Below are positions 52,806 to 61,578 of a stretch of 64,000 nucleotides of DNA, in pieces. Origin of the DNA: Aliiruegeria lutimaris (GTDB taxonomy: Bacteria; Pseudomonadota; Alphaproteobacteria; Rhodobacterales; Rhodobacteraceae); contig NZ_FNEK01000014.1 of assembly GCF_900099935.1 (NCBI RefSeq), positions 1-64,000 of the forward strand, in the 5' to 3' direction. Below the pieces are notes generated by a model. It made no database searches. It was not told where the DNA came from and saw only the letters and a list, made by a program, of their open reading frames with translations. Made by a program: the position numbers and the translations under genes. Position 1 is the stretch's first letter. Every line of letters starts with the position of its first letter.

Positions 52806-53627
52806 ATGGGCGCTGACCAAAGAACCGACATCACGCAGGATGACCTTCAACCGCCGTCGCCCAAGTGGATCGAGGCGGTTGCCGGACTGGTGCGCATGTC
52901 GGGAACAGAGCATTTCGCCATCGCACTCCGGAACTGTCTCGAACTGGTCTGTCCCTTCGATTCCATGGTGGTCTCGGCCTATGCCGGAAACGCCGCACCG
53001 GTCGCGCTCTACCACGATCTGGACGAGGTTTCGGCGGCGGTTACCGTCCAGTTCTATGCCAGCGGGCCCTATCTGCTCGACCCGGTCTATCTTGCCTGCC
53101 GCAACAACGTGGCGCCCGGGGCCTATCGCCTGCTCGACCTCGCGCCGAAGGATTTCCTGCGCTCGAATTACTACGCCACCTTCTTTCGCAAGATCCGGAT
53201 CCACGACGAGATGGCGATCCTGCTGCGTGGGAGCGGCGACGACTGGATCGCGATTTCGCTTGCCCGCTCCCGGAGCCGGAACCGTTTTGACGCGGGTGAA
53301 CGGGACCGTGTGAACCGGATATTGCCGGTTGTGGAGGCCGGCGCGCTGCGGACATGGCAACCGGATGCGCCCGCCATCGCCGCGGCCGACGCCTTGCCGC
53401 AAGACCGTCTTCGCGGTTTTGCACGCGACCTGCTCAGCCGGCGGCAGGCGGAAATCGTGCAAATGATCCTGCAGGGGCATTCGACACCGAGCATCGCCAC
53501 GGAACTCGGTATCGCCGAAGGCACGGTCAAGGTTCACCGCCACCATGCCTATTCCAAGCTCGGAATTCGTTCCCAGTCGGAACTGTTCGCGCTGCTGACC
53601 CGGTACCTGGTCGACACCAGCCGTTGA
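52806..53627 (+). CDS. LuxR-type transcriptional regulator
   Basis: A 273-residue regulator with a C-terminal LuxR HTH (about residues 205-265; SRRQAEIVQMILQGHSTPSI, AEGTVKVHRHHAYSKL). The N-terminal 190 residues are a ligand-binding region without the clear tryptophan/tyrosine signature of AHL receptors. ATG 52806 is taken; a TTG 33 bases upstream is possible. Divergent from the ureohydrolase gene (93-base gap), it is the likely regulator of that unit, with a polyamine-type signal as a guess. Confidence 0.8.
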   Translation: MGADQRTDITQDDLQPPSPKWIEAVAGLVRMSGTEHFAIALRNCLELVCPFDSMVVSAYAGNAAPVALYHDLDEVSAAVTVQFYASGPYLLDPVYLACRNNVAPGAYRLLDLAPKDFLRSNYYATFFRKIRIHDEMAILLRGSGDDWIAISLARSRSRNRFDAGERDRVNRILPVVEAGALRTWQPDAPAIAAADALPQDRLRGFARDLLSRRQAEIVQMILQGHSTPSIATELGIAEGTVKVHRHHAYSKLGIRSQSELFALLTRYLVDTSR

Positions 53628-53653
53628 GCCGGTGCCGTGCCGCGTTGCGACAG

Positions 53654-54652
53654 TTACGCCTCGATCAAGGCGATCATCTTCTCCAGACGCTCCATTGCGA
53701 GCACGCCGTCTTCAATGTTGGGAGCATTGCGGCTCTCGCCCCGCAGGGCCGCCGCCGCATCGGCGATCAGCGCGCTGTAGCCCTTGTGGTCTTCGTTCGC
53801 GGCGGCCGTGAAATTGGGTTGCCATGTCAGCGTGTCCACGGTGTCGCTGAGCGTCGCGGCCGGGTCGTCCACCTTGAATGGCGGGTCCCTGTGAAGCTCG
53901 ACATTGACGATATTGTTCACTTCGATCCGCTTGTGATCGCCCATGATGCGGATCTCTTCCATCGGCGTGCCTCGGGACTGGACCGTGCCCATGACGATAT
54001 TGCCGATTGCCCCCGCCTGTGTCGTGAAGCCGAGATGCAGCAGAAGACGCCCCGGCGCCGGGCTGACCTTGCGCACGGTCAGTTCGGCAAACTCGCTGGA
54101 GGCGAACCACGGGACGAGGTCCATGTAATGGATGCAGTGGTGCAGGAAAAATCCGGTATAGTCCGGTTCGCCTTCGAAATAGGTCGGCGCGGTCATGTAG
54201 CTGCCGGTGATGCCGAGGACCCTGCCGAAATCGCCGTGCCTGAGCAGGTTCATCGCGATACGGTTGCCGCTGGAATAGCGCTTCATGAAGCCTACGATCA
54301 CCGGCTTGCCGGCGCGGCGCGCGGCGGCGGCCACGTCCCGTGCTCCCTCAGCAGTGGCGGCGGGCGGTTTCTCCATGAAAACCGGCAATCCGCGTTCCAG
54401 AGCCGCGATCGCCGCCGCCCGGTGAACCTCGGGGCCGACCGCCATGCCGATCGCGTCCAGCCCGGGATGCCGCAGAAGCTCGCCGAAATCGTTGTAGCAG
54501 TCTTTGACGCCATAAGCCTGCGCGGTTGCGGCCATCGCCGCTCCGTCCCGGTCGCACAGGGCGGCCAGCCGAATGCCATGATCTGACAGACGTGGCAGAA
54601 GCATCTGGCGCGCGTGCCGGCCGCAGCCGATCCAGCCGATATTCAGGGTCAT
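53654..54652 (-). CDS. Gfo/Idh/MocA-family oxidoreductase
   Basis: A 332-residue NAD(P)-dependent sugar or inositol dehydrogenase. N-terminal Rossmann motif [13 protein letters not shown], the conserved lysine-proline in [14 protein letters not shown], and the catalytic-type histidine pair in [15 protein letters not shown] 54652 overlaps the end of the upstream epimerase gene by four bases. Last gene of the sugar ABC operon; it would oxidise the imported sugar or polyol. Confidence 0.86.
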   Translation of the reverse strand: MTLNIGWIGCGRHARQMLLPRLSDHGIRLAALCDRDGAAMAATAQAYGVKDCYNDFGELLRHPGLDAIGMAVGPEVHRAAAIAALERGLPVFMEKPPAATAEGARDVAAAARRAGKPVIVGFMKRYSSGNRIAMNLLRHGDFGRVLGITGSYMTAPTYFEGEPDYTGFFLHHCIHYMDLVPWFASSEFAELTVRKVSPAPGRLLLHLGFTTQAGAIGNIVMGTVQSRGTPMEEIRIMGDHKRIEVNNIVNVELHRDPPFKVDDPAATLSDTVDTLTWQPNFTAAANEDHKGYSALIADAAAALRGESRNAPNIEDGVLAMERLEKMIALIEA

Positions 54653-55536
54653 TGGTCCACCTCCGCCAGTGCCAGCGCCGACCGGATCACGCCGAGACCG
54701 GCTTTCAGCTTTTCGCTCTCGTCCTCTCGCGGGGCGCGCCAATGGGCGATGGGCAGCGCTACCCGGTCATCGGCGCGCCGGAAGGGTTCGAGCGAGACCG
54801 GCCCCGTGTAGTTCACCTCCGCCAGCGCCCGGCAGATCGCGGGCCAGTCGAGATGGCCTGTACCCAGGTGGCCGCGGTGGTTCTCGTTCGCCTGGAAATG
54901 GACGATCCGCGGCCCGGCTGCGCGGATCGCGTCCGGAATGGAGCGTTCCTCCATGTTCATGTGGAACGTGTCGAGCATGATGCCGAGGCCGGGATCATCC
55001 ATGGCATCGACAACCTCGATGGCCTGCCGGGTGGTGCACAGAATGTCCGTCTCGAACCGGTTGAGCGGTTCCACGGCGAAGACCTTGCCGGCCGCCCGGG
55101 CCAGAGGGGCGACGCCGGCCAGCCCTTCGATGGTGCGGGCAGCGCGGGCCGCGATGTCCTCGTCGGTTCGGGGCATTGGCGGTCGGCCGGCGAAAACCAT
55201 CGGTTCCCCGTAGAGCGGACCACCGATGATACTGGCCCCGATGGCTTCGGCCACGTCGACGCAGGATTTCAGGTACTCAATCCCGCCTGTCCGTGCTGCG
55301 GGGTCTTCCGAGGCAATCGAACGTTGCGGGTTTACCCGCGCCGCGAGAACGATGCCGATCCCGGCATCTGCGGCGGCAGTGCGGACATCTGCCGGGGAAA
55401 GGTCGTCCTCCGGCTCCGGCACCAGCAGTTCGACGAAGTCGAAACCGAGTGCCTTGGCATGGGCAAAATAGTGCAAGTCGCGCCCCGTGAAGGGTCGAAT
55501 GAACTGCATCGAGATGATGCCGACGGGGTTGTCCAA
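54649..55536 (-). CDS. Sugar phosphate isomerase/epimerase (AP endonuclease 2 fold)
   Basis: A TIM-barrel epimerase of the xylose-isomerase-like superfamily, about 295 residues, related to D-psicose/tagatose 3-epimerases. Metal ligands appear in [12 protein letters not shown] (glutamate), [13 protein letters not shown] (aspartate and histidine), [11 protein letters not shown], and the final SLEPF glutamate. The start is probably TTG 55536 (AAAGGAAG just upstream, followed by [11 protein letters not shown]); no ATG fits the family N-terminus. Confidence 0.82.
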   Translation of the reverse strand: MDNPVGIISMQFIRPFTGRDLHYFAHAKALGFDFVELLVPEPEDDLSPADVRTAAADAGIGIVLAARVNPQRSIASEDPAARTGGIEYLKSCVDVAEAIGASIIGGPLYGEPMVFAGRPPMPRTDEDIAARAARTIEGLAGVAPLARAAGKVFAVEPLNRFETDILCTTRQAIEVVDAMDDPGLGIMLDTFHMNMEERSIPDAIRAAGPRIVHFQANENHRGHLGTGHLDWPAICRALAEVNYTGPVSLEPFRRADDRVALPIAHWRAPREDESEKLKAGLGVIRSALALAEVDQ

Positions 55537-55555
55537 GTGGTCTTCCTTTCGCGTA

Positions 55556-56389
55556 TCAGCCTTTGACCGCACCCTGGGTCAGGCCGGAGATCAGGCGTTT
55601 TTGCACCAGCAGGAACAGGACCGTGGCCGGCATTGCGCCGACGATGCCGCCCGCGGTCAGCAGGCCCCATTGCACCTCGTATTCGCCGATCAGCGTCTGC
55701 ACGGCGACGGTAATGGTCCGCACGTTGCGGCCGCCGAGGGTCAGGGCATAGAGGTACTCGTTCCAGGCGGTGATGAAGATGTAGATGCCGGTGGCGATGA
55801 TCCCCGGCAGGCAGAGCGGCAGCACGATACGGAGCATGGCGCCGAGCCGGGTGCAGCCGTCGGTCATCGCCGCCTCGTCGAGCGAACGGGGGATGCCGTT
55901 CATGTAGCTTGTCATCATCCAGACCGAGAACGGGATTGCGATGGTGGAATTGGCGATGATGAGCGCAAGGTGACTGTCGAGCAGTCCCAGGATCCGCATC
56001 AGTACGAAGAGCGGCAGGATCAGCAGCACCAGCGGGAACATGTTGATGAGCAGGAACTGCATCATCAGAACGCGGCGCCCCCGGAAGGAGAAGCGCGAGA
56101 AAGAATAGGCCGCCGTGACGGAGAGCGACAAGCCGACGACGACCGTGCCGCTTGCGACGATGAAACTGTCGAGCAGGTTTTCGGCGAAGCCCACGGTACG
56201 GAAAAGGCGCGTGTAGTTTTCGATTGTTGCCCCGGCGATGGAGGGACCTTCGGTGAAGAGGCGCTTTTCCGGCGTGATCGACGTGAGGAACATCCAGAGA
56301 TAGGGCCCGAGGGTGAAGGTAAGGATTGCCAGCATCGGCAGGTCGACCGTCAGGATGCGTCGGCGGAGGGACTTTCGTTTCAGTGCCAT
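55556..56389 (-). CDS. Carbohydrate ABC permease, MalG type
   Basis: A 277-residue inner-membrane permease with six helices. The cytoplasmic EAA loop that docks on the ATPase reads [23 protein letters not shown] (split here: [10 protein letters not shown] and [14 protein letters not shown], about residues 169-192). ATG 56389 overlaps the stop of the MalF-type gene (TGATG). The C-terminal [15 protein letters not shown] is typical of MalG-type proteins. Confidence 0.9.
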   Translation of the reverse strand: MALKRKSLRRRILTVDLPMLAILTFTLGPYLWMFLTSITPEKRLFTEGPSIAGATIENYTRLFRTVGFAENLLDSFIVASGTVVVGLSLSVTAAYSFSRFSFRGRRVLMMQFLLINMFPLVLLILPLFVLMRILGLLDSHLALIIANSTIAIPFSVWMMTSYMNGIPRSLDEAAMTDGCTRLGAMLRIVLPLCLPGIIATGIYIFITAWNEYLYALTLGGRNVRTITVAVQTLIGEYEVQWGLLTAGGIVGAMPATVLFLLVQKRLISGLTQGAVKG

Positions 56390-57315
56390 CAGCGCAGAGC
56401 CTTTCCGGTGCGTCGCAGATAGATCACGACGATGATCATCAGCAGGATCGTGAAGGTGACGGCCAGCGCGGAGCCATAGCCGAAATCCAGATTGGTGCGG
56501 GCCTTTATGAAGGCATAGAGCGGCAGGGTATAGGTCGCGTAGCCCGGACCGCCGCCGGTCATCACGAAGATGACGTCGAAGGAATTGGCCACCCAAATCA
56601 CGCGCAACAGGACCGCGGTGACGAGCACGCCGGAGATGCCGGGCAAGGTGATGTGGCGGAACTGCCGCCAGGTGGAGGCGCCATCGATGGAGGCGGCCTC
56701 GTAGTAGCTTTTCGGAATGGCCTGAAGACCGGCGAGGATCATCACCGAGAAAAAGGGAAATCCCTGCCAGGTGAGCGTCAGCATGATGGCGCCGAGCGCG
56801 GTGTCGGGATCGGCAAGCCAGGGTATGGAGCTCTGAATGATCCCCAGGCGCAGCAGGAAGTCGTTCATCACGCCGTAGTTGCTGTCGTAGATCCAGGCCC
56901 ACATCAGCGCGATCACCACCGAGGGCAGTGCCCAGGGGATGATGATGAGCGCCCTTGCGAGCGGCCGCCACGGGAAGTTCTGGTTGAGAAGCAGCGCCGT
57001 GACGAGACCAAGCAGAAGCTGTGCGGGAACGGTGACCCCGATCCAGATCAACGTGTGCCGGAGCGAGATCCAGAAGACGTCGTCCGCGAGCACGGCACGG
57101 AAATTGTCGAGACCGATGAAGTCGAAATTCTTCGGCCGGAAAAGAACGTACTCATGCAGGCTCATCCAGGCGGTCTGCAGCATCGGCAGGAAGACGATGG
57201 CGAGCGTGACCAGCACCGCTGGCGACAGCATCGCGTAGGGCAGAACCTGCCGGGCCAGCGAGCGGCGAACCGGACGCATGGGCGTGTCGTTGCGGGAAGG
57301 ATCGGTGGCACTCAT
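56389..57315 (-). CDS. Carbohydrate ABC permease, MalF type
   Basis: A 308-residue permease with six helices; YAMLSPAVLVTLAIVFLPML is helix 1. The EAA loop has YYEAASIDGASTWRQFRHIT with LP following (about residues 216-237). It pairs with the MalG-type gene, to which it is fused by a one-base stop/start overlap. It follows the binding-protein gene by 88 bases. Confidence 0.9.
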   Translation of the reverse strand: MSATDPSRNDTPMRPVRRSLARQVLPYAMLSPAVLVTLAIVFLPMLQTAWMSLHEYVLFRPKNFDFIGLDNFRAVLADDVFWISLRHTLIWIGVTVPAQLLLGLVTALLLNQNFPWRPLARALIIIPWALPSVVIALMWAWIYDSNYGVMNDFLLRLGIIQSSIPWLADPDTALGAIMLTLTWQGFPFFSVMILAGLQAIPKSYYEAASIDGASTWRQFRHITLPGISGVLVTAVLLRVIWVANSFDVIFVMTGGGPGYATYTLPLYAFIKARTNLDFGYGSALAVTFTILLMIIVVIYLRRTGKALR

Positions 57316-57403
57316 CGGGCCTCGGGCTCTGTCGGGCCGGGCTGCGCCGGCATTGGGATTGCGAGGGGCGACGAATGCCGCCGCCCCGTCGTCTCTTTGT
57401 CGC

Positions 57404-58621
57404 CTATTCTCCGAAGAGCTTGGCGATTTCCGCGTTCATCTCGGCCGCGGTGATTTCCCCGGTGAGCGCACGCTGCATCGACACCGGCCAGACGGTGTTC
57501 ACGAAGTCCGAGGTTTCGGAGCGGTTCGGGAGCAGCTGGGCGAAGGGCAGCGAGTCCATCGTCGCCTTGACGAAACGCTCCGGGTGGAGCGACCAGCCGG
57601 CGCTGTCGGTTTTCGTCACCGGAAGCTGGCCCGTGGCCTCGTTGAACATCGTGTTGTTGCCGGCCGTCGAAAGGAAGGAGATCCATTTCCACGCCGCGTC
57701 CTTGTCCTCGGCGGTGGAGAAGACCGCCGTGCTCTCGTCGCCGAAGGCCGTCCAGTGGCCGCCGCCGCATTCCGGGACCGCCGCCGCCGAGACCTTGTCG
57801 CCAAGCGCTTCGACCATGCCGTTGGCCGAGCCGATATGGTGGATCGTCATGGCCGTGGTTCCGGCCTTGAAGGCGCCGATGATTTCCTGGAACCCGTCAT
57901 TGGGGGCCGAGGGCGGGAAGACGCCGTCTTCGCGGAAGAGGTCGACAACGAACTGCGTGCCCGCGAGTGCTGCGTCGTTTTCCATGCCGCCGACGAGGTT
58001 TACCCCCTCGCGGCTGAGCGTGAAGCTGGCCCAGTGGTCGTGCCCGCCCTTGGCGCCCCGGAAACCGAAGCCGTAGACATCCATCTGCCCGTTGCCGTCG
58101 GTGTCCCGCGTGAGGGCCTTGGCAACCTCGCGGAACTCGTCGCAGGTCGTGGGCACGGTGAGGCCCAGTTCGTCGAACATGTCGGCGCGGTAATAGAGGT
58201 AGAGTGCCACGTACTGCACTGGCAGATAATAGTTTTCACCATCCTCGGCCTTGGTCAGGTCAAGCAGGTTGTCCAGCAGGTCGGCCTTGCCCTCCCAGGC
58301 GTCGATCCGCGCTGCGAGCGGCTCCAGAGCGCCCATTTCGAGAAGTCGCGGCTGGGCGAACATCTTGACCATCGCCGCATCCGGCGCGTTGCCCCCGACG
58401 ATGGAGGTGTAGAGCGTGTCGTAATAGCTGTTCCAGGGAACGTTCTCGGCCTCAATCGTGATACCGGGATTGGCCTCTTCGAACGCGGCAACCAATTCGT
58501 CCATCGGGTTGTCGGCATTGTCGAAATGGTACCAGAAGCGCACCGTGCTGTCGGCACTGGCCGCGCCCGTCGCGAGCGCGAGAAGGCTGGCCGTCAGGCC
58601 CAGTCTCATGGTTGTCTTCAT
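57404..58621 (-). CDS. Carbohydrate ABC substrate-binding protein (family 1)
   Basis: A 405-residue periplasmic protein. Signal peptide about residues 1-23 (LTASLLALATGAASA). Maltose/glycerol-3-phosphate class features: FWYHFDNADNPMDELVAAFE, NAPDAAMVKMFAQPRLLEMG, and WKWISFLSTAGNNTMFNEAT. AAGGGAGGAAACGAAA precedes ATG 58621. It is the third gene of the GntR-led unit, after the esterase. The substrate is unknown; epimerase and Gfo-type enzymes point to an unusual monosaccharide or polyol. Confidence 0.9.
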   Translation of the reverse strand: MKTTMRLGLTASLLALATGAASADSTVRFWYHFDNADNPMDELVAAFEEANPGITIEAENVPWNSYYDTLYTSIVGGNAPDAAMVKMFAQPRLLEMGALEPLAARIDAWEGKADLLDNLLDLTKAEDGENYYLPVQYVALYLYYRADMFDELGLTVPTTCDEFREVAKALTRDTDGNGQMDVYGFGFRGAKGGHDHWASFTLSREGVNLVGGMENDAALAGTQFVVDLFREDGVFPPSAPNDGFQEIIGAFKAGTTAMTIHHIGSANGMVEALGDKVSAAAVPECGGGHWTAFGDESTAVFSTAEDKDAAWKWISFLSTAGNNTMFNEATGQLPVTKTDSAGWSLHPERFVKATMDSLPFAQLLPNRSETSDFVNTVWPVSMQRALTGEITAAEMNAEIAKLFGE

Positions 58622-58649
58622 TTTCGTTTCCTCCCTTTTTTGTGTTCGC

Positions 58650-59558
58650 TCAGGGGATCATCTCCCTGAACGCCTCTCCCACCCGCTCGAAGGCGTCTTG
58701 CGCTTCCGGAAGGGCATTTCCCATCTGCATGAAACCGTGGATCACGCCACCGCAGAGGTCGTGGCGGTCATTGCGTCCGACGGCCCTGAGACGCGCCACC
58801 AGCAGCTCGGTGTCGGATCGCAACGGATCCAGTTCGGCCGAGTTGAGGTAGAGCGGTGGCAACCGGGCGAGGTCGGAGTCCGATGCGCAAAGCGGGGCCA
58901 CCAAAGGGTCCGCGCGCTGTTCAGGCGGGGCGTACAGGTTCCAGTAGGCCCGCATTCCTGCCTGTGTCAGGCCGGGTCCATTGGCCTGTTCGACATAGGA
59001 GTCCGTTTCGAAATCCGCACCATAGACACCGTAGAAGAGCAGCGCCGCCGCAGGCAGGTCGCGGCCTTCCGCGAGCAGCCGCAACATGAGCGCAAGGCAG
59101 AGGTTTGCCCCCGCGCTGTCGCCGGCAATGCTCCACCGCCGGTCTGGTTGACAGGCCTCCCAGGCGGCAAGGCAGTCCTCGAGACCGCCGGGATAGGGAT
59201 GCTCCGGAGCCAGCCGGTAATCGATGGTCAGAACCGGCGCCCGGCAGGCGATTGCGAGCCGACGGGCCGCGCCCTCATGGGTTGCCGGCGAGCAGAACGC
59301 CCAGCCGCCGCCATGCACATGCAGGATCGCGTCGCGGCCCCTGTCATTCCCGGGAACCACCAGGCGCGACGGCATGCCCGCGTGCAGGACGGTTCTCGCC
59401 TCGGCCATCTCCGGCAGGTTCTCGTTCCACCGAAGGTTGTTCAGCAATGCCAGTGTCCGCCCATGCGGTGCGGAGACATCGGTCGGATGCGGCAGACCCG
59501 CATCCTCCTTCTCCAGCCGGTCGAGGATCGACTGCATCGATGCGCTTGGCTGCCTCAT
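58650..59558 (-). CDS. Alpha/beta-hydrolase, hormone-sensitive-lipase family
   Basis: A 302-residue esterase. Oxyanion motif HVHGGGWAFCSP, nucleophile in IAGDSAGANLCLAL (GDSAG), acid in SAELDPLRSD, and catalytic histidine in GVIHGFMQM. The start ATG 59558 overlaps the GntR stop by four bases. No signal peptide, so cytosolic. Its place in a sugar ABC operon suggests that the imported compound carries an acyl group or is processed as a lactone. Confidence 0.85.
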   Translation of the reverse strand: MRQPSASMQSILDRLEKEDAGLPHPTDVSAPHGRTLALLNNLRWNENLPEMAEARTVLHAGMPSRLVVPGNDRGRDAILHVHGGGWAFCSPATHEGAARRLAIACRAPVLTIDYRLAPEHPYPGGLEDCLAAWEACQPDRRWSIAGDSAGANLCLALMLRLLAEGRDLPAAALLFYGVYGADFETDSYVEQANGPGLTQAGMRAYWNLYAPPEQRADPLVAPLCASDSDLARLPPLYLNSAELDPLRSDTELLVARLRAVGRNDRHDLCGGVIHGFMQMGNALPEAQDAFERVGEAFREMIP

Positions 59559-60253
59559 GCGGTGTTCCCATCTGTCAGGTCCGGACCGAAATCCACGATG
59601 GTCGAAATGTGGTGGCGCAAGACCTCCGCGAGCCGCGGCGCGTCGCGGGCACGCAGGGCATCGAGGATCGGCACATGCCGCTCCGCGGTCTCCTCGAGGT
59701 CCCGCAACTGGCCGGATTTCATGATCTTGAAACGATGGACGTGCACCAGGCACCGCCGGAGGATCGGCGTCACCAGCGGTAGGTCCGCGGCTTCGAAGAG
59801 CGCGAGGTGAAATGCCCGATCATGTGCCGCAAGCCCGTATTCATCGGCATCCCGCGCGGCGTTGCGCATGTCGTTGAGCTTGCCATGCAGGATATCGTAG
59901 AGATCGGCACCGGCCCATCGCATCAGGCGGTCGATGCTGTCGCATTCGATACTCAGCCGAAGCGCGATCAGCACCTGCGCATCGGCCGAATGGCATGGCG
60001 CGACCGACGTTCCCCGGCGCGGCAGCCGCGTAACCAACCCCTCCTCGTTGAGCCGCATCAGGGCTTCGCGGATCGTCCCCTGGCTACAGTCGAAGCGCTC
60101 GGCGAGATCGAGTTCAATCAAGGCGCTTTCCGGGACTGCCAGGCCCAGAACGATCTCCCGCTGCAACTCGCCATAGACGGTCTCGCTCCGCCGTCCGGAC
60201 GGTCGCGTCACGGCTGTTCTGGCTGCTTGGCGATGAGCGGTCTCGGAAACCAT
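59555..60253 (-). CDS. GntR-family regulator (FCD subgroup)
   Basis: A 232-residue regulator from ATG 60253; the longer open frame would start inside the operator and is rejected. Winged HTH about residues 25-85 (IELDLAERFDCSQGTIREAL, NEEGLVTRLPRRGTSV), FCD domain about 95-215 with DRAFHLALFEAA and HHISTIV histidines. It is the first gene of the minus-strand sugar operon and divergent from the ATPase gene; two identical palindromes lie between them. Confidence 0.87.
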   Translation of the reverse strand: MVSETAHRQAARTAVTRPSGRRSETVYGELQREIVLGLAVPESALIELDLAERFDCSQGTIREALMRLNEEGLVTRLPRRGTSVAPCHSADAQVLIALRLSIECDSIDRLMRWAGADLYDILHGKLNDMRNAARDADEYGLAAHDRAFHLALFEAADLPLVTPILRRCLVHVHRFKIMKSGQLRDLEETAERHVPILDALRARDAPRLAEVLRHHISTIVDFGPDLTDGNTA

Positions 60254-60297
60254 CTCTGTGTTACGCCCTCCGACAACGGGTGAATCTTGCAGGTTGA

Positions 60298-60325
60298 TTA
60301 TCGATAACAAGCAAATTATCGATAA
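60298..60325. promoter_or_regulatory. Twin TTATCGATAA operators
   Basis: The 10-base palindrome TTATCGATAA occurs at 60298-60307 and again at 60316-60325, 18 bases centre to centre, in the 131-base divergent region between the GntR gene and the ATPase gene. Perfect symmetry, exact duplication and position mark them as the likely GntR binding sites for both directions. Confidence 0.75.
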
Positions 60326-60384
60326 TGCAATGATGAATGTCGCGCAAACCGGCCCCGGGGGCCGTCAAGACGGGAGGAGCGGCG

Positions 60385-61461
60385 ATGGCTGAGGTGCGGC
60401 TGGAAGGAATCGTCAAGGATTACGGTGGCTTCCGTGCGATCCATGACGTGGACCTTGATGTCGCCGATGGCGAGTTTGTTGTCTTCGTTGGTCCATCGGG
60501 TTGCGGGAAATCCACCTTGTTACGGATGATTGCAGGGCTGGAGGAGATCTCTGCCGGGCGACTCACGATCGGTGGGAGGCTCGTCAACGAGGTCGAGCCG
60601 CGCGACCGCGATGTCGCAATGGTCTTTCAGGATTATGCCCTCTATCCGCATATGACGATTGCCGAAAATATCGGATTCGGGTTGCGCATGCGCGACTGGA
60701 AGAAGTCCGATATCGAGCGGAAGGTGCTGGAAAGCGCCCGCATATTGCAGATCGAATCACTGCTCGACCGGCGGCCCGCGCAGCTCTCTGGCGGCCAGCG
60801 GCAGCGCGCAGCCATGGGGCGGGCAATTGTGCGCGAACCGTCGCTCTTTCTGTTCGACGAGCCGCTGTCGAACCTCGACGCCAAGCTTCGGGTCGAGATG
60901 CGCACCCAGATCAAGCGTCTGCACGCCATGCTCGGCACAACGACTATCTACGTGACACATGACCAGACTGAGGCGCTGACGCTGGCCGACCGAGTGGTGG
61001 TGCTGGACGAAGGTCGCGTGGTGCAGGAGGGGCATCCGCTGGAACTTTACGAGCGGCCCAATTGCCGTTTCGTGGGCGAATTCATCGGCTCACCCCAGAT
61101 GAATATCCTCGATGCGGTCATAGACAGAACCGGGGCACAGACCATGATCCGTGTCGGAGCGGCGTCCGTTCCGATCCACGATCTGCCGCTCCCGGACGCG
61201 ACGCATGTGGATGTCGGAATTCGCCCCGAGCATATCTACTGGACCTCGCTCGACGAGGGGCTGTTGACGCCGAAGATCGACGTTTATGAGCCCTTGGGAT
61301 CCGACACCATGGCGATCTGCGATCTGGACGGGCAGGAACTCACCGCCCGTCTCGACCCGAAAGTTCGGATCAAGCGGAACGAGTTCATCGGTCTGGGATT
61401 CGATGCCGACAACCTCCATTTCTTCGACCCGCGAGATGGCGCCCGGATCAAACCTGTCTGA
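60385..61461 (+). CDS. Carbohydrate ABC ATPase, MalK/UgpC type
   Basis: A 358-residue ATPase that powers the MalF/MalG-type permease encoded on the opposite strand. Walker A GPSGCGKST, Q-loop VFQDYALYPHM, signature LSGGQRQRAAMGRAI, Walker B LFLFDEPLSNLD, H-loop VTHDQTEA, and the C-terminal regulatory TOBE domain with VDVGIRPEHI. ATG 60385 follows GGGAGGAGCGGCG. Separated from its partners by inversion, but under the same operator region. Confidence 0.93.
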   Translation: MAEVRLEGIVKDYGGFRAIHDVDLDVADGEFVVFVGPSGCGKSTLLRMIAGLEEISAGRLTIGGRLVNEVEPRDRDVAMVFQDYALYPHMTIAENIGFGLRMRDWKKSDIERKVLESARILQIESLLDRRPAQLSGGQRQRAAMGRAIVREPSLFLFDEPLSNLDAKLRVEMRTQIKRLHAMLGTTTIYVTHDQTEALTLADRVVVLDEGRVVQEGHPLELYERPNCRFVGEFIGSPQMNILDAVIDRTGAQTMIRVGAASVPIHDLPLPDATHVDVGIRPEHIYWTSLDEGLLTPKIDVYEPLGSDTMAICDLDGQELTARLDPKVRIKRNEFIGLGFDADNLHFFDPRDGARIKPV

Positions 61462-61578
61462 TCCATCCGCGCCGGCGCGTGAACCGGGTTTGGGCTGCGG
61501 GCGTGCCAGTTACGCAGACCGGGGCCGGTTGTGGTGGGACTGGCGGTCACCTGCCAAGACCACTTCGAGGACGGTCAA

